In this document: piece by piece, positions 54,609 through 62,497 of the stretch
How the letters are laid out: every line of letters begins with the position of its first letter
Numbering within the stretch: the stretch's first letter is position 1
Source: Bacillus sp. HNG
GTDB taxonomy: Bacteria; Bacillota; Bacilli; Bacillales; Bacillaceae_L
Assembly (NCBI RefSeq): GCF_003400205.1
Contig: NZ_QUQV01000002.1
Coordinates: 434,001 to 498,000, forward strand
Length of the DNA stretch: 64,000 nucleotides
Direction: 5' to 3'
Translations under genes and position numbers: made by a program
Notes under the pieces: generated by a model
Told to the model about the DNA's origin: nothing
What the model saw: only the letters and a program-made list of their open reading frames with translations
Databases searched by the model: none

Positions 54609-56423
54609 ATGAAGAAGTTAATTCCATTTGGTTACTTTGCTTCGATTGTTTTAATTTTATCTGGTGTCCTTTACTTTTTTGCTGCAAATTGGCCAGAATT
54701 TACACGTTATGAAAAAGTAGGTCTTGCAGTGGCTGCGATTGTTTTGTTTTATCTGTTATCAGTCCTTTCCTCAAAACTCCTTTCACATCAAGTATTTTTA
54801 GGTAAATGGCTATTGGTTGCAGGTGCAATTTCCTTTGGCTTATGTGTTGGATTAATTGGTCAAATTTACAACTCTCATGCAGATAGTTATGTACTATTCC
54901 TTATTTGGCTAATACCTGCGTTTTTGCTTGCAATTTGCACACGGTATGCACCTTTGTCTATTTTAAGCTTTGTGCTTTTTCACCTTGCTTATTGGTTCTA
55001 TATGAATCCCTCATCATACTTCGTCGTCCGCACAGATTTTCAAGAGTGGCTCATATATCTCATCATTGCTGTTATTAATTTTATCTTATTTTTGCTAACC
55101 TTTACACGATTTTTAGCTAATCATTCAATTCGTTATATGTCCTATACAATGACACATGCTATGTTAATTGGAATGAGTATTTTTGAACTTTATGAACCAT
55201 ATAGTGGTTGGACGAATGTATTGTATCTTGCATTTGCTTCCATTTCTTATTTCTATCTGGTTACAAAAAAAATTGATAAATATATTTCAATCATCTTATT
55301 CACAATGGTTAGTATATACGTGTGTACGAAAATCATTGAAATCCCATTTTTATTTGGAGATGCCATTGGCTATCTTGGATTACAAATAATCGGATCCATA
55401 GCATCAATTGCCTTAATAATTGGTGGGGTTCTGCTCGCAAGACATTTATCGGCGAAACATACAGAGACTCCAGTCAGTCAGGCAATTAAAGGTATCTTAA
55501 TTGTAATTGTCACACTTATAGGGTCCTTTATGTTTTCGATAAGTTTTGGAGGAGTCCTTTTCCTGTTATTTTCTAGTTTTTATCCAACTGTCATTCTGAG
55601 TGTAATATTCATTAGTGTAGGTTTATTTGTAAAAAAGCTGGGACCCTATGTCCGGAACACATTGCTATTTATCGGTTTCTTCTCTGGTTTACTTGAGGCA
55701 TTTTTCCTCTCAACATTCATTACGATTTTCTTTTTAATCGTATCGGTCGTAGTCACCATCATCATGAAGGATGGAATCATTCGATTTTTAAGCTATACAA
55801 CAATCATTGGTTGTTTCTTGAATCTATGCTTAGATGCATGGGGCCAATGGGTCCATTTAGAGTATGTGTTGATAGGTTTTGCCCTGTTAAACGGAATAAT
55901 CTATTATTTCGTTCGCTCAAATCCTAATTTAAAAAGAATTAGTTCATTCTATACTTTGCTCTTCTTCTATTCACTAACCTTTTTGGATAATTTGTTATGG
56001 CAGGAGATTTTATATAGTCTGGTGTTCTTCGTCATTACGACAACACTCGTTCTTTTCTATTCACGCAATGACGATGTATTTATGTTTCGAATGACACTTG
56101 TATTCTGGATTGCGTTATTTATTTCAACTTATTATGATTTGGTTTGGTCACTTGTCCACAAATCACTATCACTTCTGGTTATCGGGCTTGTCTTCTTTGC
56201 AATCACTCAAATCTTTGATCGAAGGTCAGGTGTAAAAGGCATTCATAATGAAATAGTCTTTACGAAGAAGCAGTGGGGTCTGATTGGACTTATACTCCTT
56301 CTCCAATTAGGTTTTGTCGGTTACCAAATTGGAAGCAATGAATCACTTTTGAAGATGGAAAAGAAATCACACTTGAATTGGCACCAGTTGATCCACGTTC
56401 CATGCTTCAGGGGGATTATGTGA
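54609..56423 (+). CDS. DUF2157/DUF4401 membrane protein, frameshifted 5' part of a larger gene
   Basis: The 604-residue open frame has a DUF2157-like N-terminus (YFASIVLILSGVLYFFAANW) and about 15 hydrophobic helices. The last one (LIGLILLLQLGFVGYQIG) belongs to a GDYXXLXY domain that continues in another frame. After NESLL the frame runs into meaningless sequence and stops at 56423, whereas the -1 frame reads TFEDGKEITLELAPVDPRSM from the same place. Adding one T to the TTTT run at 56347-56350 would join both frames into one protein of about 711 residues. So the gene is either truncated in this strain or miscalled in a homopolymer. Function unknown. Confidence 0.8.
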   Translation: MKKLIPFGYFASIVLILSGVLYFFAANWPEFTRYEKVGLAVAAIVLFYLLSVLSSKLLSHQVFLGKWLLVAGAISFGLCVGLIGQIYNSHADSYVLFLIWLIPAFLLAICTRYAPLSILSFVLFHLAYWFYMNPSSYFVVRTDFQEWLIYLIIAVINFILFLLTFTRFLANHSIRYMSYTMTHAMLIGMSIFELYEPYSGWTNVLYLAFASISYFYLVTKKIDKYISIILFTMVSIYVCTKIIEIPFLFGDAIGYLGLQIIGSIASIALIIGGVLLARHLSAKHTETPVSQAIKGILIVIVTLIGSFMFSISFGGVLFLLFSSFYPTVILSVIFISVGLFVKKLGPYVRNTLLFIGFFSGLLEAFFLSTFITIFFLIVSVVVTIIMKDGIIRFLSYTTIIGCFLNLCLDAWGQWVHLEYVLIGFALLNGIIYYFVRSNPNLKRISSFYTLLFFYSLTFLDNLLWQEILYSLVFFVITTTLVLFYSRNDDVFMFRMTLVFWIALFISTYYDLVWSLVHKSLSLLVIGLVFFAITQIFDRRSGVKGIHNEIVFTKKQWGLIGLILLLQLGFVGYQIGSNESLLKMEKKSHLNWHQLIHVPCFRGIM

Positions 56424-56743
56424 TCTTACGTTATGATATTGCCCAAGTTCCTGAACTAACAAATGTCAATTCTGGAAATCGGGTTTACATCCTGGCTAAA
56501 AAAGATCAGGATGGCGTTTATCAACGTGAGAAAATACTTACCTCCATTGACCCTAACAACTATCAACTTGCTGAAGATGAGGTTCTGATTGCGGGTAAAT
56601 ATAATGGGTATGACGGGGTCATCCTTGGGATTGAAAGCTATTTTGTAAAAGAAGGAACTGGGTTAGACCTTCAACGTGATGCCAAACATGCAAAGGTAAG
56701 AGTTGCAAAAAATGGAAATGCATTGTTAGAAACCATTTATTAA
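56378..56743 (+). CDS. GDYXXLXY domain, 3' part of the frameshifted gene
   Basis: The open part from 56378 (TTG codon) encodes the soluble GDYXXLXY domain, named after the visible motif QGDYVILRY, with LAPVDPRSML in front and KVRVAKNGNALLETIY at the end. There is no proper ribosome binding site for this frame, and the domain lacks its own membrane helix, which is encoded in the upstream frame. It is best read as the C-terminal end of the DUF2157 gene. If the frameshift is real, this portion is probably not made. Confidence 0.75.
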   Translation: MAPVDPRSMLQGDYVILRYDIAQVPELTNVNSGNRVYILAKKDQDGVYQREKILTSIDPNNYQLAEDEVLIAGKYNGYDGVILGIESYFVKEGTGLDLQRDAKHAKVRVAKNGNALLETIY

Positions 56744-56772
56744 GGAGGCGTATTTGCCTCCTTTTTTTTATG
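56742..56772 (+). terminator. Terminator of the DUF2157/GDYXXLXY gene
   Basis: Stem AGGAGGC/GCCTCCT with a GTATTT-type loop, then TTTTTTT. Confidence 0.85.
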
Positions 56773-56839
56773 AAATGCAAAAAAATCTAAATAGTCATGA
56801 TATAATTTATTCGTACTAAAAAGAGGGGAGAATCGAAAA

Positions 56840-58039
56840 ATGTTACATAACCTATATGATGCTTTAGATAATAATTACAACGAAATGGTTGATATTCGTC
56901 GTTATTTACATCAACACCCAGAGGTTTCTTTTAAGGAATATAAAACAGCTGAATACATTGCAAATTACTATAAAAACCTGGGTGTAGAGGTCCGCACAAA
57001 TGTTGGAGGCAATGGAGTTGTTGCAAAGATTCACGGTAACAAACCAGGTCCTACTGTTGCACTACGAGCTGATTTTGATGCACTTCCGATTCAAGATGAA
57101 AAGGATGTTCCATATAAATCGACCGTTCCTGGTGTTATGCATGCGTGTGGCCATGATGGGCATACCGCTACATTGCTTGTGTTGGCGAAAACACTCCATG
57201 AAATGAAGGATCAACTTGCAGGAAATATTGTTCTCATTCACCAACATGCCGAAGAATTCGCTCCAGGGGGTGCGATAGCGATGATTGAGGATGGCTGTCT
57301 CGAAGGTGTGGACGTCATTTTTGGAACCCATTTATGGGCAACTACCCCTACAGGTTCAATTGAATACCGTGTAGGTCCAATTATGGCTGCAGCCGACCGG
57401 TTTGAAATTAAAGTTCAAGGGTCAGGTGGACACGGTGCGCATCCACATACAACAAAGGATGCAATTGTGATTGGATCCCAACTTGTCATGAATTTACAGC
57501 AAATTGTGAGTAGACGTGTTGATCCAATAGAATCTGCAGTTGTAACCCTTGGTTCATTCGTTGCAGAAAATCCATTTAACGTGATTGCAGACTCTGCAAG
57601 ACTTGAGGGGACGGTACGAACATTTAGTGAGGATGTACGAAGTCAAATTGAGACAGAAATTGAACGAATTGTAAAAGGAACTTGTATCGCATCTGATTGC
57701 TCTTACACATATGCCTATCACCGAGGCTACCCTGCCGTCGTCAATCATAAAGAACAAACGGATTTCCTTGTGGAAGTAGCGGAGAATGTTCCAGGTGTTG
57801 TGCAAGTAAATGAAACTGCACCTCAAATGGGTGGTGAGGACTTCGCCTATTATTTACAGCATGTTCCAGGAAGCTTTTTCTTTACAGGGGCAATGCCAGT
57901 AGATGAATCTAATGCCTATCCACATCACCATCCTAAATTTGATATAGATGAAAAGGCGATGCTGATTGCTGCAAAAACATTGGGTACGGCAACCTTAAAC
58001 TACTTATCAATAGAAAAATCTGAGGAAGCTACGGTTTAA
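56840..58039 (+). CDS. yhaA: M20-family amidohydrolase, YhaA-like
   Basis: The 399-residue zinc-dependent amidohydrolase has the M20D layout. The N-terminal catalytic part shows LHQHPEVSFKEYKTA, ALRADFDALPIQ, MHACGHDGHTATLL and HQHAEEFAPGGA, with His, Asp and Glu metal ligands and the Glu general base. A lid domain (about 180-290) holds SGGHGAHPHTTKDA, and PQMGGEDFAYYL returns to the catalytic domain. Such enzymes remove N-acyl groups from amino acids or related compounds. Placement before ecsC matches B. subtilis yhaA. No terminator is obvious; a repeat array follows. Confidence 0.88.
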   Translation: MLHNLYDALDNNYNEMVDIRRYLHQHPEVSFKEYKTAEYIANYYKNLGVEVRTNVGGNGVVAKIHGNKPGPTVALRADFDALPIQDEKDVPYKSTVPGVMHACGHDGHTATLLVLAKTLHEMKDQLAGNIVLIHQHAEEFAPGGAIAMIEDGCLEGVDVIFGTHLWATTPTGSIEYRVGPIMAAADRFEIKVQGSGGHGAHPHTTKDAIVIGSQLVMNLQQIVSRRVDPIESAVVTLGSFVAENPFNVIADSARLEGTVRTFSEDVRSQIETEIERIVKGTCIASDCSYTYAYHRGYPAVVNHKEQTDFLVEVAENVPGVVQVNETAPQMGGEDFAYYLQHVPGSFFFTGAMPVDESNAYPHHHPKFDIDEKAMLIAAKTLGTATLNYLSIEKSEEATV

Positions 58040-58076
58040 AAAGGGCTTGCAGAACAATGCTTGCGACTTTTGCCTG

Positions 58077-58345
58077 AAGCATGTACCGCTAAACGCTTCT
58101 TGCGGTACATGCTTTCTGCTTTTCGGCTTAAGCATGTATCGCTAGACACTTCTTGCGGTACATGCTTTCTGCTTTTCGGCTTAAGCATGTATCGCTAGAC
58201 ACTTCTTGCGGTACATGCTTTCTGCTTTTCGGCTTAAGCATGTATCGCTAAACACTTCTTGCGGTACATACTTTCTGCTTTTCGGCTTAAGCATGTATCG
58301 CTAGACACTTCTTGCGGTGCATGTTTTTGTTTTTCGAATCAGGCA
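58077..58345 (+). repeat. Tandem array of five 53-bp hairpin units
   Basis: Five complete copies start at 58077, 58130, 58183, 58236 and 58289, and a partial sixth at about 58341. Each unit opens with AAGCATGTA(C/T)CGC and, after a 12-nt loop (TAGACACTTCTT or similar), has GCGGTACATGCTT, its inverse. A CTGCTTTTCGGCTT spacer follows. Unit 1 pairs perfectly over 13 bp; most changes in other units give G-U pairs when read as plus-strand RNA. Frames through it give no credible protein. The gap 58040-58426 has nothing else apart from the ecsC terminator. Confidence 0.88.
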
Positions 58346-58386
58346 TGTACTGCTTATACCAATCTTGTCAAAAATCCAAAAACAAA

Positions 58387-58425
58387 ACGCAAGAATGTTG
58401 TTGTTACAGCATTCTTGCGTTTTCA
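58387..58425. terminator. Terminator of ecsC (bidirectional)
   Basis: Stem AAAACGCAAGAATG/CATTCTTGCGTTTT with a 12-nt loop, T-rich on both sides, next to the ecsC stop. Confidence 0.85.
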
Positions 58426-58426
58426 T

Positions 58427-59146
58427 TTAGTTGCTCTCTTTTAATATTCGCAATCGATAACAATTTTTCGCGGTTTCACCTAAGTGATCCAGAAGATTGT
58501 AGTTGGCATAAGCTCCAACGACAGCACCGATACCTGGAAGTAGTTGAAGCATTTTTACAAAATCAATATAATCCCGATACTCTTGTTGGAAAACCCGCCA
58601 ATCCAACTCCACTAGTCGGTGTTTTTCGTCTTCCCAATTCTCAATCACTTGTAAGGTTTTCTTTTTATGCTCATCACTTGAAAAAGCGAGTTGAAACACC
58701 TGCAACAAGAAAAGGCGTTCCTCATAGTTTTTTGTATCAAATCCATGAATAGCTGCCACTTCAAACAAGAATTTCATTTTTATTGATAATAGTAATGGGA
58801 AATCAGCTAACGATAATAGAAATCCTCCTGCACCAGTACCAGCTCCCTCTGCTGCGGCAGTACGTCGATAAACGGTTAGCTTATCTTCAATCAGTTTCTC
58901 TTTAACCTGTAATGTCATCCCTTGAGGATAGTTTCCCTTAGTTGTATATTCGGAACCAACTAATGTTGCCTGAACCATTTTTTTAATACTTTCCGTAATG
59001 ACCGTATGAGCTTTTTCAGGTATTATTTCATTTACTTTAGCTTGTGCTTTTTTCGATACACGTTGGAGCATATTTGACTTTTTAATCAGCTTTTTGCGCC
59101 ATTGAAATAATTCCTCTTCTACCGTTACCATATACGAATCGTTCAT
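58427..59146 (-). CDS. ecsC: EcsC-family protein
   Basis: The 239-residue protein belongs to the EcsC family: WRKKLIKKSNMLQRVSKKAQ at the N-terminus, a Gly/Ala-rich centre AAAEGAGTGAGGFLLSLADFP and LLPGIGAVVGAYANYNLLDHL near the C-terminus. Function is not known to me; in B. subtilis it is the third gene of ecsABC. It follows ecsB by 60 bp. The soluble character with two hydrophobic patches suggests a membrane-associated protein. Confidence 0.9.
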   Translation of the reverse strand: MNDSYMVTVEEELFQWRKKLIKKSNMLQRVSKKAQAKVNEIIPEKAHTVITESIKKMVQATLVGSEYTTKGNYPQGMTLQVKEKLIEDKLTVYRRTAAAEGAGTGAGGFLLSLADFPLLLSIKMKFLFEVAAIHGFDTKNYEERLFLLQVFQLAFSSDEHKKKTLQVIENWEDEKHRLVELDWRVFQQEYRDYIDFVKMLQLLPGIGAVVGAYANYNLLDHLGETAKNCYRLRILKESN

Positions 59147-59206
59147 GCACCTCTACCCTTCTTTTCGTTTATTATTTCTACGTGACTTCAAAGGAAAAGG
59201 TTTCAT

Positions 59207-60436
59207 TTATCCATACATGCGATCAAGCTTACGTACTTTCCCTTTTGTATAAACAAACACAAATAGATAAACAAACAGTAAACCTACTACTAAGAAAGTG
59301 AACGCTGTTGTGATTTCAGCAGTTAGAAACAAAAGTATGGTAAATAAAATAGACTGAACAACAAGTAGCTGGAATAATAGCTGTAAATAGGAGGCTAACT
59401 TTGCAGCTTCACTTACAGGGTATAAGCGCACCCAAATCTTCAAGCTATGATGTCTCCATAAAGTGATAAGCTGATAGCCTGTTAAATAAAGAAATAAAAT
59501 CATAGCAAAGGCTTTTCCATATTGAAATGGAACGAAATAAATGATCAATCCACCAATAATCGTCAGCCTCACATACATTCCTAAATAGTCACTTGTACGC
59601 AAAAAGGTACGTGTATAAAGGTAACGAAACGTATTTTTCTTGGAATACGAAATAAATCCTGTCACCCAGTTAAACCATGGTCTCTTTTTCACTCGTTCCT
59701 TTAATTTAGGAACATCAGTAAATAAATTCGCAATTCGGTAAAAGGATAGCATTCGTTTCGATTCTAATTCGATTAATGTATTCCATTTTACCGCTTTATT
59801 TTCAACTGCCTTATGAAAATAAAGGATTAACCCAATCATGATGACCGCAACACCTGCGATAACTAGAATCGACGCACCGGAAAATAGTAAATACATCAAT
59901 ACGATATTTAAAATAAGGCGAATCACGATATCGGTATAATAGGTTGAGCTTTCCGTGTAATATTGCGTAAACCACGTCATTAGAAGATTCCATGCTTTAC
60001 ATAACAAGACAATCACGAAAATCCCTGCTAAAGACGAAAAGGTTTTATCCGTTACAGCAAGATACAATGGGGCTGCAACCGCAAATACAATTAACAATAA
60101 ATACATTTGAGAAAACAGACTATACCAAAATGCCTTCTGAAAATAAGGAGATAGCTTCTTTTCAATGGGCAATAAAAACACAAGGTCAGGCTCTTTAACC
60201 AAGGTTTGGATACGACTATTTGTTAAAATGAACCCTAGAAGAAGCGCAATAATGATGGCATATGGAAAATCCTTTGGAACATCCTGCAGCCAAAAATTAT
60301 AATAATACGCTCCTCCCCCACCTAAAAATAGAAGGGCAATTAATAAATGGTCATTTAACATATAGCGTAAGTAACGGCTTATTTCTTTAAAATGTTGGGT
60401 TTGACGCTTACTCCATAATTCTTTGATATCAATCAT
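59207..60436 (-). CDS. ecsB: ABC transporter permease EcsB
   Basis: The 409-residue permease of the Ecs exporter has a cytoplasmic N-terminus (LWSKRQTQHFKEISRYLRYML) and about ten helices in pairs. With EcsA it forms an ABC exporter needed for normal protein secretion, regulated membrane proteolysis and competence in B. subtilis. Its start overlaps the last 8 bases of ecsA, so the two are translationally coupled. The family marker RIQTLVKEPDLVFLLPIEKKL is intact. Confidence 0.92.
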   Translation of the reverse strand: MIDIKELWSKRQTQHFKEISRYLRYMLNDHLLIALLFLGGGGAYYYNFWLQDVPKDFPYAIIIALLLGFILTNSRIQTLVKEPDLVFLLPIEKKLSPYFQKAFWYSLFSQMYLLLIVFAVAAPLYLAVTDKTFSSLAGIFVIVLLCKAWNLLMTWFTQYYTESSTYYTDIVIRLILNIVLMYLLFSGASILVIAGVAVIMIGLILYFHKAVENKAVKWNTLIELESKRMLSFYRIANLFTDVPKLKERVKKRPWFNWVTGFISYSKKNTFRYLYTRTFLRTSDYLGMYVRLTIIGGLIIYFVPFQYGKAFAMILFLYLTGYQLITLWRHHSLKIWVRLYPVSEAAKLASYLQLLFQLLVVQSILFTILLFLTAEITTAFTFLVVGLLFVYLFVFVYTKGKVRKLDRMYG

Positions 60437-61169
60437 GTTCTTCTTCCTTAGTTAGGCTGATATAAATATCATCAAGTGTGGCGTTCTCCATTTTAAATTG
60501 CTGCCTAAGATCCTCTAGGGTTCCAGAGGCCTTTACCTTCCCGTTATGTAAAATAATAAAGGAATCACAGTACCTTTCAGCCGTCGCGAGAATATGGGTT
60601 GACATTAAAATACCTGCACCTTGATTTTTCATTTTGTTCATTAATTCTAATAATGATTGAATACCTAGTGGATCCAATCCAACAAATGGTTCATCAATGA
60701 TGTAAAGGTCCGGTTCCACCAGAAAGGCACACATAATCATCACCTTTTGCTTCATTCCCTTTGAGAAATGAGATGGGAAGAACTTTACCTTTTTTTCCAT
60801 TCGAAATTCTTTTAATAAAGGTTGTACCCTTTCTTCGAACACTTTCTTGTCTAACCCATAGGCCATTGCGGTTAATTCTAAGTGTTCGTAAAGGGTTAAT
60901 TCATCATAAAGAATCGGTGTTTCAGGAATAAAACTAAACATGGAACGATAAGCTTCCATATCCTCTTGGATTGTGTTTCCGTTGATTTGGATGGATCCTT
61001 TTTTGGGCTCCATCAGACCAATGATATGTTTGATGGTCGTACTTTTCCCCGCACCGTTTAATCCAATTAATCCCACAATCTCATTTTGTTTGACTTGGAA
61101 GGAAACATCTTTTAAAACTGGATTTTGCGTATATCCACCTGTTAGATTTTTTATCTCTAATAGTGCCAT
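60429..61169 (-). CDS. ecsA: ABC transporter ATP-binding protein EcsA
   Basis: The 246-residue ATPase has Walker A GLNGAGKST near residue 40, Q-loop FIPETPILYDEL, signature SHFSKGMKQKV near residue 138, and Walker B DLYIIDEPFVGLDP. The ATG at 61169 follows GGGAGC; a longer frame (to 61271) crosses repeat DNA and is rejected. Length agrees with B. subtilis EcsA (247). It is the first gene of ecsA-ecsB-ecsC. Confidence 0.95.
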   Translation of the reverse strand: MALLEIKNLTGGYTQNPVLKDVSFQVKQNEIVGLIGLNGAGKSTTIKHIIGLMEPKKGSIQINGNTIQEDMEAYRSMFSFIPETPILYDELTLYEHLELTAMAYGLDKKVFEERVQPLLKEFRMEKKVKFFPSHFSKGMKQKVMIMCAFLVEPDLYIIDEPFVGLDPLGIQSLLELMNKMKNQGAGILMSTHILATAERYCDSFIILHNGKVKASGTLEDLRQQFKMENATLDDIYISLTKEEEHD

Positions 61170-61205
61170 GGAAAGCTCCCTTCTTACCCGTATTACGTAT
61201 TTTTC

Positions 61206-61338
61206 GTTGTCTAGCTCCAGGCGCCATCGGCAAGAGGTCTTAAGCTTGACTTGCACAGGAAGTGCTGACATCGACGTTCGCCACAGGTCGTGGCGGTAGT
61301 TAGTCGATGTTCCGCTACCAAGGCGCCTTGCACTTTTC
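61206..61338 (+). repeat. Dispersed intergenic repeat upstream of ecsA
   Basis: The block starts with GTCTAGCTCCAGGCGCC and ends near AAGGCGCCTTGCACTTTTC, so GGCGCC words lie near both ends. It contains GCCAC-AGGTC-GTGGC at 61280-61294, the same hairpin core as in the elements at 571 and 2861, flanked by TCGAC/GTCGA. It sits where the ecsA promoter would be expected, so the promoter may lie inside or just after it. Confidence 0.6.
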
Positions 61339-61364
61339 TTTTAATCATATCAAAAATTGCCTTT

Positions 61365-61393
61365 TTTACATAGTTAAAAAGTTTGTATATATA
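61365..61393 (+). promoter_or_regulatory. Candidate promoter of the repeat-containing transcript
   Basis: TTTACA (61365-61370), a 17-bp spacer and TATATA (61388-61393) give a reasonable SigA promoter upstream of the threefold repeat; transcription would start near 61400. Confidence 0.4.
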
Positions 61394-61464
61394 ACCATGA
61401 AAAAGCCATACTAATTTTTGAAGAGGGCAAGAAAAAAAGCCTTGATGTTAATCATCTACCTGGA

Positions 61465-61762
61465 ATGAGGTGTTTGTTAAAGACAATATCCTTGTTTTAG
61501 ACGACAGCTTTTTAAACCTGTTATAAGGGGATGGTTACTTTGGGAAATGTGAGAGAAAGTGAGTTCGAAACAAATTACCACTAACAACAAAATAACAATT
61601 ATTTTGTAAATGAGGTGTTTGTTAAAGGCTACCTAGTCGAAGTATAAGTCGTAAAAAAACTTATATACAAAAGACAAGGGGATGGTCCGCTTGAACCACG
61701 AAATTGACTCACTCCATTAGATAAAGACTTTCATTCCTAAAAAAATGAGGTGTTTATCAAAG
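61465..61762 (+). repeat. Threefold intergenic repeat with tiny ORFs between ecsA and hit
   Basis: The box ATGAGGTGTTTGTTAAAG occurs at 61465 and 61610 and, with two changes, at 61745. A second box AAGGGGATGGT occurs at 61525 and 61676, about 60 bp after the first. Unit spacing is 135-151 bp. Each ATGAGG opens an ORF of only 8-11 codons beginning MRCL. The second box opens ORFs of 17 codons (61531-61584, MVTLGNVRESEFETNYH) and 12 codons (61682-61720, MVRLNHEIDSLH). These may be real micro-peptides, but the boxes also look like ribosome binding sites. The rest of the 753-bp gap holds a repeat, promoters and a terminator. Confidence 0.6.
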
Positions 61763-61795
61763 ATACCGTAAACCTATAACAAAAGCCTTCTTCGA

Positions 61796-61839
61796 GAACA
61801 GGATGCATCCTTTGCGATTGCATCCTGTTTCTTTTTTGA
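61796..61839 (+). terminator. Strong terminator with no annotated gene in front
   Basis: Stem AACAGGATGCA/TGCATCCTGTT with an 11-nt loop, then TCTTTTTT, oriented for plus-strand transcription. No known gene ends here; the only candidate is the threefold-repeat transcript at about 61400-61839. The minus strand has no U-run. Confidence 0.85.
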
Positions 61840-61856
61840 AATTCGACATGAAAATT

Positions 61857-61884
61857 TTTACATCTAAGGAACCTATGATAAAAT
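61857..61884 (+). promoter_or_regulatory. Candidate promoter of hit
   Basis: TTTACA, a 16-bp spacer and an extended -10 TGATAAAAT, about 40 bp before the hit start. Confidence 0.55.
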
Positions 61885-61922
61885 ATGAGGTATTAAGTGA
61901 ATTTTGAAAGGAATGGACATAA

Positions 61923-62348
61923 ATGAGTGATTGTATTTTTTGTAAGATTATCAATGGGGATATTCCAAGCGCGAAAGTATTTGAAAACGAACACGTATAT
62001 GCATTCTTAGATATCAGTCAAGTTTCAAAAGGACATACACTTGTCGTTCCAAAAGTACATAAGGAAAACGTTTTTGAACTAACGCCTGAAATTGCCCAAC
62101 ACATTTTTGAAGCCGTACCATCCATTGCAAATGCAATCAAAACAGAATTCAATCCGATTGGAATGAATCTTTTACAAAATAATGGTGAACAAGCTGGACA
62201 ATCTGTTTTCCACTTTCACCTCCACCTCATTCCACGTTACGGAAAAGGCGATGGATTTGGCATCGTATGGAAGTCTCATGAAAATCAATATACAGGCGAG
62301 GATTTACAAAATATCGCTTCATCTATATCAAAAGCAATCCAAAATTAA
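61923..62348 (+). CDS. hit: HIT-family nucleotide-binding hydrolase Hit
   Basis: The 141-residue protein has the histidine-triad motif HFHLHLIPR near residue 97 (His-x-His-x-His) and an N-terminal CIFCKIINGDIPSAKV with two Cys, as in B. subtilis Hit. Family members hydrolyse nucleoside phosphoramidates or dinucleotides; the physiological substrate is uncertain. It is divergent from the ecs operon, as in B. subtilis. AAAGGAATGG precedes the ATG. Confidence 0.94.
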   Translation: MSDCIFCKIINGDIPSAKVFENEHVYAFLDISQVSKGHTLVVPKVHKENVFELTPEIAQHIFEAVPSIANAIKTEFNPIGMNLLQNNGEQAGQSVFHFHLHLIPRYGKGDGFGIVWKSHENQYTGEDLQNIASSISKAIQN

Positions 62349-62350
62349 TC

Positions 62351-62385
62351 TTTAAGACAGGACTTTTTAGGTCTTGTCTTTTTTA
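62351..62385 (+). terminator. Terminator of hit
   Basis: Stem AAGACAGGAC/GTCTTGTCTT with one G-T pair, then TTTTTT, just after the stop. Confidence 0.8.
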
Positions 62386-62497
62386 TTGCCATGTTAGCGT
62401 TTTCTTCGTTTTTTTCAAAAAATTTCACTTTTTTTTTCATGAAAACGTGATAAGATAGCTTTATTCAACTAAAGCGATAAAATAGGAGGAATCAACC

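Noticed and set aside
56340-56380. Programmed ribosomal frameshift in the DUF2157/GDYXXLXY gene
   Set aside because: No X XXY YYZ heptamer or suitable downstream structure at the junction; a homopolymer deletion explains it more simply.
58077-58345. CRISPR array
   Set aside because: Repeats are contiguous, 53 bp long and without unique spacers; no cas genes nearby.
58259-58752. Two plus-strand ORFs (61 and 146 codons)
   Set aside because: They run through the 53-bp hairpin array and antisense to ecsC.
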